Shown here piece after piece: positions 22,959 to 31,273 of a stretch of 42,306 nt of DNA. The stretch spans positions 1 to 42,306 of the forward strand of contig NZ_LZIR01000097.1 in assembly GCF_001667035.1 (NCBI RefSeq). Reading direction: 5' to 3'. The notes under the pieces were generated by a model. The model was not told the DNA's origin and made no database searches. It was given only the letters and a program-made list of their open reading frames with translations. The DNA is from Mycobacterium sp. 852002-51057_SCH5723018. GTDB taxonomy: Bacteria; Actinomycetota; Actinomycetes; Mycobacteriales; Mycobacteriaceae. A program made the translations under genes and the position numbers. The stretch's first letter is position 1; the number at the start of each line of letters is the position of its first letter.

Positions 22959-23813
22959 TCACGGGATCGGCCCATAGACCCTGCGGGCATTGCTGGTCGT
23001 TATCTCCGCCACGTCTTCGGGGCGACGATCCAGCAGTTCAGCCAGCGCCCGCACAGTATAGGGAAGGCAGTACGGTTCGTTCGCTGCCCCCCGGTAGGGG
23101 TGCGGCGTCAAAAAAGGCGCATCGGTTTCCACCAAAAGCTGCTGCGGCGGTATCAACGGCACCGCCTCGCGCAGCGCCCGGGCGTTGCGGAAACTCACCG
23201 TCCCGGCCAGGCTGAGCAACCACCCGGCATCCACACAGCGGCGGGCCATGGCGGCATCCGACGAAAAGCAGTGAAAGATCACCGCGTCCGGAGCGCCCTC
23301 GGCCGCCAGCACGTCGAGCACCTCGGCGTCGGCCTGCCGGTTGTGGATCATCAGCGGCTTCCCGCACCGCTTGGCCAGGTCGATGTGCCACGCGAAGGCC
23401 TCCCGCTGCACGTCGGGCCGCGCGCAGCCGTCCAGGCGGCCCGGCCAATACAGGTCCATCCCGGTCTCACCGACGGCCACCACCCGAGGGTGGCCGGCCA
23501 GCCGCTCGATCTCGGCGCGGGCGGCGTCGTCGAGCGCGTCGGCGCGGGTCGGGTGCAACGCCACCGCGGCGTAGACGCGCGGATCCCATTCGGCGGCGCG
23601 GGTCACCCAGCGCGCCGAGTCCAGGTCGTCGGCGATGGTGACCACCGCACCCACTCCCACCGCCGCGGCGCGGTCGAGGATGGCCCGCACCCCCTCGGCT
23701 CCCATATTCGGGCTCTCCCCGCACGCGTCGAGGTGGGTGTGGGCGTCGATCAACGGCGCCAGCGGCTCGGGCGCGGGCGGCGCCTCACGTTTACCAGAGC
23801 GGTTGGAGCTCAC
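22959..23813 (-). CDS. tatD: TatD-family metal-dependent hydrolase / 3'-5' DNase
   Basis: TIM-barrel amidohydrolase of the TatD family, linked in other bacteria to DNA or RNA degradation. The 284-residue product has the metal-binding DAHTHLDACG, VAVGETGMDLYW, PLMIHNRQAD, VIFHCFSSD and LLVETDAPFLTPHP. The GTG at 23813 was chosen; a GTG at 23819 and internal starts nearer LIDAHTHL are alternatives. The frame is open further upstream only because it runs antisense to metS. It is divergent from metS with 24 bp between starts and upstream of rpfB on the same strand, as in M. tuberculosis (Rv1008). Confidence 0.95.
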   Translation of the reverse strand: MSSNRSGKREAPPAPEPLAPLIDAHTHLDACGESPNMGAEGVRAILDRAAAVGVGAVVTIADDLDSARWVTRAAEWDPRVYAAVALHPTRADALDDAARAEIERLAGHPRVVAVGETGMDLYWPGRLDGCARPDVQREAFAWHIDLAKRCGKPLMIHNRQADAEVLDVLAAEGAPDAVIFHCFSSDAAMARRCVDAGWLLSLAGTVSFRNARALREAVPLIPPQQLLVETDAPFLTPHPYRGAANEPYCLPYTVRALAELLDRRPEDVAEITTSNARRVYGPIP

Positions 23814-23837
23814 CGCCACACAATAGGGTGAGTCTCG

Positions 23838-25397
23838 ATGAGGCCCTACTACGTCACCACCGCGATCACGTACCCCAACGCCGCGCCGCACCTGGGGCAC
23901 GCGTACGAGTACATCGCCACCGACGCCATCGCGCGGTTCAAGCGGCTCGACGGTTTCGACGTGCGCTTCCTGACCGGAACCGACGAGCACGGCCTCAAGG
24001 TCGCACAGGCCGCCGCGGCCGAAGGGCTGCCCACCGCCGAGCTGGCCCGCCGCAACTCCGACGTGTTCCAGCGCCTGCAGGAGCGGCTGAACATCTCCTT
24101 CGACCGGTTCATCCGGACCACCGACGCCGACCACCACGAGGCGTCCAAGGAGATCTGGCGACGGATGTCGGCCGCCGGCGACATCTACCTGGACGCCTAC
24201 GAGGGCTGGTACTCGGTGCGGGACGAGCGATTCTTCGTCGAGTCGGAGACCGCGGAGGTGGATGGGACCCGGGTCGCCGTCGAAACCGGCACCCCGGTGA
24301 CCTGGACCGAGGAGCAGACCTATTTCTTCCGGCTCTCGGCGTATGCAGACAAGCTGCTGGCCCACTACGAGGCCAACCCGGACTTCATCGCGCCCGAGGT
24401 GCGCCGCAACGAGGTGGTCAGCTTCGTGTCCGGCGGGCTGCGCGACCTGTCGATCTCGCGCACGTCCTTCGACTGGGGGGTCAAGGTGCCCGACCACCCC
24501 GATCACGTCATGTACGTCTGGGTCGACGCGCTGACCAACTACCTGACCGGGGCGGGCTATCCCGACACCGATTCGGACCTGTTTCGCCGCTACTGGCCCG
24601 CCGATCTGCACATGATCGGCAAGGACATCATCAGGTTCCACGCCGTCTACTGGCCGGCCTTCTTGATGTCGGCGGGAATCGAACTGCCGCGGCGCGTTTT
24701 CGCGCACGGATTCCTGCTGAACCGGGGCGAGAAGATGAGCAAGTCGGTGGGCAACATCGTCCCCCCGGACGCCCTGGTCGACACGTTCGGCGTGGATCAG
24801 GTGCGCTACTTCCTGCTGCGCGAGGTCCCGTTCGGCCAGGACGGCAGCTACAGCGAAGAGGCCATCGTCACCCGGATCAACACCGACCTGGCCAACGAGC
24901 TCGGCAACCTGGCCCAGCGGTCGCTGTCGATGGTGGCCAAGAACCTGGACGGCGTGGTGCCCCAACCCGGCGAGCTGACCGCCGACGACAACGAGCTACT
25001 GGCGGTCGCCGACGGGTTGCTGGAGCGGGTGCGCGCCCACTTCGAAGCCCAGGCCATGCATTTGGCGCTCGAGGCCATCTGGCTGATGCTCGGCGAGGCG
25101 AACAAGTATTTTTCGGCGCAGCAACCGTGGGTGCTGCGCAAGAGCGAGGCCGAGGCGGACCAGGCACGCTTTCGGACGGTCCTCTACGTGACGTGCGAGG
25201 CGGTGCGCATCGCCGCGCTGCTGGTGCAGCCGGTCATGCCCGAGTCGGCGGGCAAGCTGCTGGACTTGCTGGGCCAGCCCAAAGACCAGCGGGCGTTCGC
25301 CGCGATCGGCGCGCGGCTGGCTCCGGGCACCGCGCTGCCGCCGCCCACCGGCGTGTTCCCGCGCTACCAGCCGTCTCCCAACACCGAGGCTTCGTGA
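23838..25397 (+). CDS. metS: methionyl-tRNA synthetase
   Basis: Class I aminoacyl-tRNA synthetase charging tRNA-Met, including the initiator. The 519-residue protein has the HIGH-type motif YPNAAPHLGHAYEY, LTGTDEHGLKVAQAA, SWYS-like WYSVRDERFFVES, YVWVDALTNYLT and the KMSKS loop RGEKMSKSVGN; the anticodon-binding helical domain follows. Length and the single-chain form without a C-terminal EMAP-like domain match other mycobacterial enzymes. The ATG at 23838 follows GGGTGAG. Confidence 0.98.
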   Translation: MRPYYVTTAITYPNAAPHLGHAYEYIATDAIARFKRLDGFDVRFLTGTDEHGLKVAQAAAAEGLPTAELARRNSDVFQRLQERLNISFDRFIRTTDADHHEASKEIWRRMSAAGDIYLDAYEGWYSVRDERFFVESETAEVDGTRVAVETGTPVTWTEEQTYFFRLSAYADKLLAHYEANPDFIAPEVRRNEVVSFVSGGLRDLSISRTSFDWGVKVPDHPDHVMYVWVDALTNYLTGAGYPDTDSDLFRRYWPADLHMIGKDIIRFHAVYWPAFLMSAGIELPRRVFAHGFLLNRGEKMSKSVGNIVPPDALVDTFGVDQVRYFLLREVPFGQDGSYSEEAIVTRINTDLANELGNLAQRSLSMVAKNLDGVVPQPGELTADDNELLAVADGLLERVRAHFEAQAMHLALEAIWLMLGEANKYFSAQQPWVLRKSEAEADQARFRTVLYVTCEAVRIAALLVQPVMPESAGKLLDLLGQPKDQRAFAAIGARLAPGTALPPPTGVFPRYQPSPNTEAS

Positions 25398-25463
25398 CGG
25401 AATCGCGTCAGATTGCGCCACAAGCATCTTCGATGCCACGGTCTGCCAACGGCCGGACGACTA

Positions 25464-26165
25464 CTACTCAGCTTCCGATGTCAGGGGAGGGTCAATGTCG
25501 GAGCTCGCAGCGAGCCGGGCCTGGCGGAGCGCTTCGCGAGAGAGGAATTGGCGGAAGTAGGGCAACGAAGCTTCGGTAGCAATGCCGGCGAGCATGAGTT
25601 CCCACATTTGACCCGTTCGCCCGATGAGGTCCTCACTACCGCCTCGAGCAGGAATCGCTTGGGACAGCAGTCGAATTCCCAACATCGCACCCACGATCGA
25701 CTCGCTGACCATCGTCGTATCCAGGTCGGGTCGTAGGTCTCCTTCGGCCCTTGCCCGCTGGGCCTCTGCCGCCATGATGTCCACCAGGCCTCCGCAGAAG
25801 CGCGCCGCCGCTTCATTGAATTCGGTCAAGCCATAGGTCAATTGCTCGGCCGCGCGGGCCATTTTGTCCGACCGGAGCACGTTCGCAATCGTGAACGTGC
25901 CATGGATCATGTTCTCGAGGGCCGGCGAGGACGATCCACACACGTTACGGAAGGCGACGACGAGCGTCTCCGAACCCTCTTCGATGATCGCGGACGCCAG
26001 CGATTCCTTCGAATCGAAGTGGTGGTACAGGGCACCCTTGGTCATCCCCGTCCGCTCGATGATGGTGCCCCAGGCCGCGGCGGCATATCCGACGTCACCG
26101 AACACCTCGATCGCCGCATCGAGGATCTTCCGACGGGTGGCCTGGGACCGCACCTGGCGCGCCAT
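25464..26165 (-). CDS. TetR-family regulator, gamma-butyrolactone-receptor-like (first of a pair)
   Basis: A 233-residue TetR protein. The N-terminal segment RSQATRRKILDAAIEVFGDVGY and GMTKGALYHHFDSKESLASAIIEE closely resembles the ScbR/ArpA class of gamma-butyrolactone receptors from Streptomyces. The C-terminal domain would bind the ligand; what it senses is unknown and no AfsA-like synthase is visible here. The ATG at 26165 follows GGAGGT. It lies 133 bp downstream of a second, similar TetR gene on the same strand and converges with metS. Base composition here looks less G+C-biased than in the flanking housekeeping genes, consistent with an acquired segment. Confidence 0.9.
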   Translation of the reverse strand: MARQVRSQATRRKILDAAIEVFGDVGYAAAAWGTIIERTGMTKGALYHHFDSKESLASAIIEEGSETLVVAFRNVCGSSSPALENMIHGTFTIANVLRSDKMARAAEQLTYGLTEFNEAAARFCGGLVDIMAAEAQRARAEGDLRPDLDTTMVSESIVGAMLGIRLLSQAIPARGGSEDLIGRTGQMWELMLAGIATEASLPYFRQFLSREALRQARLAASSDIDPPLTSEAE

Positions 26166-26298
26166 CGCTTCTACACCTCCGGAGTTCCGCGGACCAGCGC
26201 AGATTTTGGATCTCGGCTTGTCGTCTGTTGCCAGCAAAGCAACCAAGCGTAACAACTTCGCCCCGCGGCGGTTCGGGTCATCCGACCTGCCTGGCCTT

Positions 26299-26976
26299 TC
26301 AACCGCAATCCACGCCGGCCGAGCCGGTGCTGATTGCGAGTGCAGTGCGCCGCCGGACGAATTGGCTGAAGTAGTCGACGCGGTCCGGTCGCAGGATTCC
26401 GGTCAGCACGAGGGCCCAGCTCTTCTCTAGGTCATGCAGGAATCGGTCCGGTTCGTCGAGATTGCTGAGCTGTCGCAAGCCCATATGCAGCGACACGACA
26501 AAGCGTCCCACATCGTGTGGACTACAGCGCTGGTCAATGTCACCATCGGCGATGGCCTTCTCGACAACCACGGCAAGGGCTTGGACCCATCCGTCTAACA
26601 GCCTGCCCTGCAGCCCCTCCGAACGCCCGACCGACTCGAGCAGGTTCAGCCCTGCTCTGACGCCGTCCGCCTGAATGTCCTGCGCGGCGATCAGGTAAGA
26701 GAAGTCGATCAGCGTCTCGAGGCCCGAAAGATTTCGAGAGAGCAGACCTTCCAGGGCGACGGTACCCGCGGCGGTCTCTTTCTCGATGATCGCGACCGCC
26801 AGCGCATGCTTGGAACGAAAGTGGAAATACATGGCGCCTTTGGTCAAATCGGCCTCGGTCAGGATGTCGTCGAGGCCGACGTCGTGATAGGCCCGTCGAG
26901 CGAACTGATGTGAGGCGGCCCGCAGAATCTGGAGCCGCGTCATGTCAGCGCGTCCGTCAATCGGATTGGCTGTCAT
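26299..26976 (-). CDS. TetR-family regulator, gamma-butyrolactone-receptor-like (second of a pair)
   Basis: A 225-residue TetR protein with RLQILRAASHQFARRAYHDV and ADLTKGAMYFHFRSKHALAVAIIEKE in the HTH region, again of the ScbR-like type. The start is taken as ATG 26976 (MTANPIDG), whose ATGA overlaps the TGA of a small upstream ORF; ATG 26943 is an alternative. Neither has a strong ribosome site of its own, which supports translation by coupling. The two TetR proteins differ clearly in sequence, so this is not a recent duplication. An AT-rich stretch with several inverted repeats lies upstream at 27270-27319. Confidence 0.88.
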   Translation of the reverse strand: MTANPIDGRADMTRLQILRAASHQFARRAYHDVGLDDILTEADLTKGAMYFHFRSKHALAVAIIEKETAAGTVALEGLLSRNLSGLETLIDFSYLIAAQDIQADGVRAGLNLLESVGRSEGLQGRLLDGWVQALAVVVEKAIADGDIDQRCSPHDVGRFVVSLHMGLRQLSNLDEPDRFLHDLEKSWALVLTGILRPDRVDYFSQFVRRRTALAISTGSAGVDCG

Positions 26977-27107
26977 TGGAACCCAGGATTGACGCGCCGA
27001 GTAGCAGGGTGATTGCGATCGCCAGTGGAGATGCCGAAGGCCACCACGCGGGCCATGGTCGTCCAGGCTGGCGCCGCGGGCCGGGTCTTGGTCGCCTTCA
27101 CGTTCAT
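26973..27107 (-). CDS. small ORF (44 aa) coupled to the TetR gene
   Basis: The ATG at 27107 follows a near-perfect GAGGAGGG ribosome site; the 44-residue product begins MNVKATKTRPAAPAWTTMA and its TGA overlaps the ATG of the TetR gene (ATGA). A leader or small protein that couples translation of the regulator is the simplest reading. In the +1 frame the second half would encode a hydrophobic segment (LAIAITLLLGASILG) with no start of its own, so an ancestral small membrane protein broken by a frameshift is an alternative. The frame also continues upstream to a TTG at 27218 (81 aa). Nothing in it is recognised by family. Confidence 0.45.
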   Translation of the reverse strand: MNVKATKTRPAAPAWTTMARVVAFGISTGDRNHPATRRVNPGFQ

Positions 27108-27269
27108 GATGCCCTCCTCGATCGAGCCGGCCACCACGGCTTGAGCAAGCACTCGCCGGTGTATCTCGGACGGAATTTGGGCCACTTCGAAGACTAGCAG
27201 TATGTTGTCGTGGTACAAATGCCCTGACGCGTGTTACCGCGTCCCAGGTTAAACACAGTACCTCCACTC

Positions 27270-27319
27270 ACAACCGTTGTTTTGGTCATACTAACAGTAC
27301 GTATACTCGTGTGTTATAC
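27270..27319. promoter_or_regulatory. AT-rich cluster of inverted repeats upstream of the TetR pair
   Basis: Three imperfect palindromes follow one another: ACAACCGTTGT (27270-27280, 5-bp arms), ATACTAACAGTACGTAT (27288-27304, six of eight pairs match) and GTATACTCGTGTGTTATAC (27301-27319, 5-bp arms). This composition stands out in a G+C-rich genome. They are good candidates for operators of the adjacent butyrolactone-receptor-like regulators. The remainder of 27219-27509 shows no convincing gene. Confidence 0.45.
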
Positions 27320-27509
27320 CGGCCACGAGTCTGGGCGATAGGATGCGCGTCACTACGCCGTGGGTCGGTCTCGACGGCGGATGAAATTTGACCCCGGAGC
27401 ACCTGAAAGCCGAATCCCAGGATGGGTAGTTGGAGGTGGGGTCGGGGCCAGACTGGGCGCCGATGGGCCGCGGGCTATCGACTTTTGGGCTCGGCAGCGG
27501 CGCGACACT

Positions 27510-29186
27510 TCATTGACCGTTGGTTGACGTCAGGCCGTCGCGCGGCAGGTCAAGCGTGGCAATCGGATACAGGCCCGCGCCGTCGCGGCCGTCGCGCGCC
27601 AGCGCCATGGGCTCATAGTTCACCACGTGGGATGCGCCCGGCTTGTGCTGTTGCCAGTCCACGGACGCGCGCAGCGTGTAGTGACCCGGCGCCAAGCCAT
27701 TCAGGTCGACGTGAACGGACTCGGTTGACGACGCTGGGACCGCCTCCTCGCGCGACTGGCTGGAATCGTCATGGACCAGCGTCTTGAGGTTGGCGGTCGC
27801 CGGCAGGCTCCGCACCACGGCCCCGGAGAAGTCCACCAGCTTGTAGCCGGGCACCCACTGCTCAGTAACGGCCGCCGAGCCGTAGTTGGTCCAGACGACC
27901 GATATCGTCGCAACCTTGCCCTGTATCGATTGCGATCCGGGCCGCGCTTCAACCGAATACCGGTAGCCGGCCGAAGTATTGGCTTGGGCCCACAGCAGAT
28001 ACAGCTTGGGATCCATCGCGGAGGTCGCCTCGCTGTCCGGGAAGTTGGCACTCGACGTCATCGACACGTGGTACCTGACGACGTCGTGCAAGCCCTTTTC
28101 GTAGTAGGACGCGGGATCGGTTCCACTGGGCAAGTGGCACCATTCGGTGATCACCAGGGCGGAGGTGAGCCGCTGCTTGAGCGCGTTGACGACCGCATCA
28201 TTGGTCCGCAGATAGTAGGAGTCACTGGACTCCGCCCACGCCTGCAACGGCGAATAAACGCCGAGGCAGTCCGCGCGGATACCCACCGGCGCGGAAAGCT
28301 TCTTGGTCACCTCGTCGGCCAGCATCTCGCGCACGATCTCCGGATTCTGCGGTGTGACCACCAATTGGGTGTGGGGGAAGGCGTTTACGTTCGCCGCGAC
28401 CAGTTGCTGAATCGACGCTTTGGTGATGCTCTGATCCCGGAACTGGCTGTAATACCCCAGGGCGGCGACGCTGTCGTCGGGCGCCGGACCCGGCGCGCCC
28501 AACACGTCGCGCAAATATGCGATGCGGTTCTCGCTGAAATCCCCATACCCCGAGAACTCGAAGACGCTGAGCCGCTCGTCGCTGTCGTAGCGGCGGCCCA
28601 GCGCGGCGAGCAGCTGCCCAAAGGCGTTCAGGTAGTTGGCATCGTTCCAGTTGGGTACCACCTGCGTGACCCCGGGCGCGGGGCTGTTCGGCGGCGCGGG
28701 GTAGTTGGTGGCGGCCGAGCGCATCCACTCCGGAATGGCGATGTTCGTATTGTCGGGATAGGTTGCGCTGCAACAGGAGTTGTAGGCGTACACGCGGAGC
28801 GTCAGCCGCATGTTGCGGCTCTGAAGTTTGCTCAGTGCGTCATCGATCGCGCTGAAATCGAACTTGCGGTCGTCGGGGGCGTCGGGCGGCAACGTGCGCG
28901 GATCGACGGGCTGCAACTGCCGCCACGACACACGCAGGCTGGCGTCGTACGACGCCGGCCATGCCGGGTATCGCTGCTGCGTCGGGCTGCCCTGCGGGAA
29001 AAGGGGATTCAGCAGATCCTCGTACTGGCCGCGCAGCGGATTGGAGATCTCCTGAACCGTGGGCGGGATGGCCGGAAAGACCATCGCGGACAGCGGGCCC
29101 GGATTGGTGTGACCACCACATCCGCTCAGCACCAGCGCCGCGCACATGACGGTGGTCAGCGCACCCCTATTGAAGGACCGAAACAT
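27510..29186 (-). CDS. lipoprotein with DUF4874/DUF4832-like glycosidase-type fold (Rv1006-like)
   Basis: A 558-residue predicted lipoprotein: after MFRSFNRG a hydrophobic stretch ends in the lipobox LVLSGC (Cys about 23). The body looks like the DUF4874 plus DUF4832 arrangement, a TIM-barrel of glycoside-hydrolase appearance (VSWRQLQPVDPRTLPP, LTLRVYAYNSCCSA, SVFEFSGYGDFSENR, LVVTPQNPE) followed by a beta-sandwich end (ISVVWTNYGSAAVTEQW, GHYTLRASVDWQ). No enzymatic activity is established. The ATG at 29186 lies 11 bp after the stop of the GGDEF-EAL gene, so the two are probably co-transcribed. It corresponds in position to Rv1006. Confidence 0.85.
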   Translation of the reverse strand: MFRSFNRGALTTVMCAALVLSGCGGHTNPGPLSAMVFPAIPPTVQEISNPLRGQYEDLLNPLFPQGSPTQQRYPAWPASYDASLRVSWRQLQPVDPRTLPPDAPDDRKFDFSAIDDALSKLQSRNMRLTLRVYAYNSCCSATYPDNTNIAIPEWMRSAATNYPAPPNSPAPGVTQVVPNWNDANYLNAFGQLLAALGRRYDSDERLSVFEFSGYGDFSENRIAYLRDVLGAPGPAPDDSVAALGYYSQFRDQSITKASIQQLVAANVNAFPHTQLVVTPQNPEIVREMLADEVTKKLSAPVGIRADCLGVYSPLQAWAESSDSYYLRTNDAVVNALKQRLTSALVITEWCHLPSGTDPASYYEKGLHDVVRYHVSMTSSANFPDSEATSAMDPKLYLLWAQANTSAGYRYSVEARPGSQSIQGKVATISVVWTNYGSAAVTEQWVPGYKLVDFSGAVVRSLPATANLKTLVHDDSSQSREEAVPASSTESVHVDLNGLAPGHYTLRASVDWQQHKPGASHVVNYEPMALARDGRDGAGLYPIATLDLPRDGLTSTNGQ

Positions 29187-29197
29187 CGTCACCGGGG

Positions 29198-31063
29198 CTA
29201 GATCGCGCCTAACGACAACGCCTCGCGGTCGGCGAGGAACGGCATCGGCATCCAGCGCGCCGCCAGCAAGGCTTCCATCGCATTGCCGGGCACGGGTCGC
29301 GACAACAGGAATCCCTGCGCCCGGTGGCACCCGTGTTGCATCAAAGTCAGTGCGGCGGTGGGCGTTTCGACCCCCTCGGCGACCAGTTGCAGGCCGAAGG
29401 CCTCAGCCAGCCCGATGATCGCGCGGACGATGGCCAGGTCACCGGCGTTGGTGCCCAGGTCGCGGACGAACCCGGTGTCGATCTTGAGCATGTCGACCGG
29501 GAGCGACTTCAGGTGCGACAGCACCGCATAGCCGGTGCCGAAGTCGTCGATGGCGATCTGGACCCCGACCTCCTTGAGCTCGGCCAGGGTCTTGCGGGTG
29601 GTTTCGATGTCGTGCACCACGGCCCGCTCGGTGATCTCCAGGCAAACCGATCCGCCGTCGATGCCGAACTCCTCGATGGTGTCGGCGACGCTGCGAACGA
29701 AGCCACGGGTGATCAGCTGGATGGGCGACACGTTGATGCGCAGGATGGCGCTCTGCCCCACGCCGTTGGCGCGCCACCGGCTGAATTCGGCGCAAGCGCT
29801 TCGCATTACCCATCGGCCGAGTTCGCCGGCCAGGTTGGTCGATTCGGCCACCCCGATGAACGAATCCGGCAGCAGCAGTCCCCAGATCGGGTGGCGCCAG
29901 CGCACCAGTGCCTCGGCCGCCACGATCGCGCCGGTCCACAGGTCGACCTCGGGCAGGTAGTGCAGCAGCAGCGCCTCGCTGTCGATGTCACCTTGCAGGT
30001 GCAGCTCGATGTCGTTGCGGAAGGCGCTTTTCAGCGACATGTCATCTGTGGACAGCGCGACCTGGTTGCCGCCCCCGCGCTTGGCCGTCAGCACGGCCTC
30101 GTCGGCCCGGCGCAACAGGTCGGTGCTGTTGTCGCGCCCCGGCATGCCCACCGCCAGCCCGATGCTCACGGTGCGGGTGATCATATGCCCGCCGATGGCG
30201 AGGCGCTCGCACAGCATCGCCCCCAGCCGGCGCGCGAACGACTCCGCGGCCCCCGTCGACATCGGCTGGTCCGGAATGACGACGAACTCGTCCCCGCCCA
30301 GCCGGGCGATCATGTTCCGATTTCCGGCGCACACCCGGATGCGTTGGGCGAACACCCGGATGAACCAGTCGCCGGCGGTGTGACCGAGATAGTCGTTGAT
30401 CGGCTTCAGCCGGTCCAGGTCGAGGTACAAGACAGCGACCGGTCCGGGCTTGCCCGCCGCGAGCCTCTCGGACAGGTGCGCGACCAGCGCCCGACGGTTG
30501 TACAGGCCGGTCAGGTCGTCGTGCTCGGCCAGGTAGCGAAGTTTTTCCTCGGCCGCGATGCGGGCCTGAAGCTGCGCGAAGAGCGCGGCGACAGCCTCCA
30601 GGGTGTTGATCTCTCCTTGCTTCCACTTCCGGGCGCCGTACTTTACGAACCCGAGCACGCCGGTGGTTGCCTCGCCCGAGACCAGCGGCGCGGCGGCCAC
30701 CGAGGGCGAGGCGGGCTGCTTGGCCCCCCCGATCCACCGCTGGAACGCGCGCGTGTTCTGCTCCGGACGGATCACCACCGGTTTCCTGCCGTGTTCGCAC
30801 TGGGCGAGCACCGGGTCGGCGCTGGTGAAGTGGATGACGGCCGTCGGGTCGGGGTCCGGAACGTCGGTGCGCGGTGGCCACTCCGCGACCAGCACCGAGG
30901 CCCGGATTTCGCGGTCGTGGTGGCGCAGGAAGCCGGCGTCCAGATCGAACTGCTCGACGAGCTGCGCGAGCACCTTCTGACTCACCTGGGGCGCGGTGGA
31001 GGCGGTGGCCTCCATCAACTGCGTGGCCACGGAGGTGACGACGAGATCCAGGCTGCGCGGCAC
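29198..31063 (-). CDS. GAF-GGDEF-EAL cyclic-di-GMP synthase/phosphodiesterase
   Basis: A 621-residue protein with an N-terminal GAF domain (about residues 20-160), a GGDEF diguanylate cyclase (RLGGDEFVV, about 254) and an EAL phosphodiesterase (AAEALVRWRHP about 383, LRINVSP, LEITER, AIDDFGTGY about 509, VAEGVET about 566). Both catalytic signatures are intact, so it may be bifunctional; the RxxD inhibitory site expected just before GGDEF is absent (RNMI is seen). Sequence and length closely resemble M. tuberculosis Rv1354c, which lies elsewhere in that genome. The GTG at 31063 follows GGGAGGAG; this gives the same N-terminal layout. Downstream is the DUF4832 lipoprotein gene, 11 bp away. Confidence 0.95.
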   Translation of the reverse strand: MPRSLDLVVTSVATQLMEATASTAPQVSQKVLAQLVEQFDLDAGFLRHHDREIRASVLVAEWPPRTDVPDPDPTAVIHFTSADPVLAQCEHGRKPVVIRPEQNTRAFQRWIGGAKQPASPSVAAAPLVSGEATTGVLGFVKYGARKWKQGEINTLEAVAALFAQLQARIAAEEKLRYLAEHDDLTGLYNRRALVAHLSERLAAGKPGPVAVLYLDLDRLKPINDYLGHTAGDWFIRVFAQRIRVCAGNRNMIARLGGDEFVVIPDQPMSTGAAESFARRLGAMLCERLAIGGHMITRTVSIGLAVGMPGRDNSTDLLRRADEAVLTAKRGGGNQVALSTDDMSLKSAFRNDIELHLQGDIDSEALLLHYLPEVDLWTGAIVAAEALVRWRHPIWGLLLPDSFIGVAESTNLAGELGRWVMRSACAEFSRWRANGVGQSAILRINVSPIQLITRGFVRSVADTIEEFGIDGGSVCLEITERAVVHDIETTRKTLAELKEVGVQIAIDDFGTGYAVLSHLKSLPVDMLKIDTGFVRDLGTNAGDLAIVRAIIGLAEAFGLQLVAEGVETPTAALTLMQHGCHRAQGFLLSRPVPGNAMEALLAARWMPMPFLADREALSLGAI

Positions 31064-31273
31064 GGGCTCCTCCCATGGGGCACATGTCCCAGCTGGGCTT
31101 GTCTTGTGGGGGCCCAATCAGGGGATCTTCGTCGTCAAGTTTGCCTCCCGGTGCACACCGATGCGCACTGAGGGGCCCCATTTGGTTTCGCGGTATTCGG
31201 CCCGGGGCAGGCCACGAATTTGATGCGGCAAAGCCTAACATGCGCGGCCCGGCGCCGGCCCCGCTCAAGCGAC
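31064..31273. other. intergenic leader of the GGDEF-EAL gene
   Basis: No ORF is convincing here. A perfect GGGGCCCC palindrome (about 31170-31177) and a TAGGCT -10-like hexamer on the minus strand (about 31232-31237) are the only visible signals. Confidence 0.3.

Noticed and set aside
23814..24965. N-terminal extension of the tatD frame to 668 codons
   Set aside because: The extension is antisense to metS; TatD homology begins just after 23813.
27370..27410. Segment resembling insertion-sequence ends (TGAAATTTGACCCC)
   Set aside because: It looks like a transposon boundary but there is no matching inverted end, target duplication or transposase frame nearby.
27422..27787. Plus-strand ORF MGSWRWGRGQTGRR... 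upstream of and overlapping the DUF4832 gene
   Set aside because: Composition is Arg/Gly-rich, most of it is antisense to the lipoprotein gene, and no motif or ribosome site is convincing.
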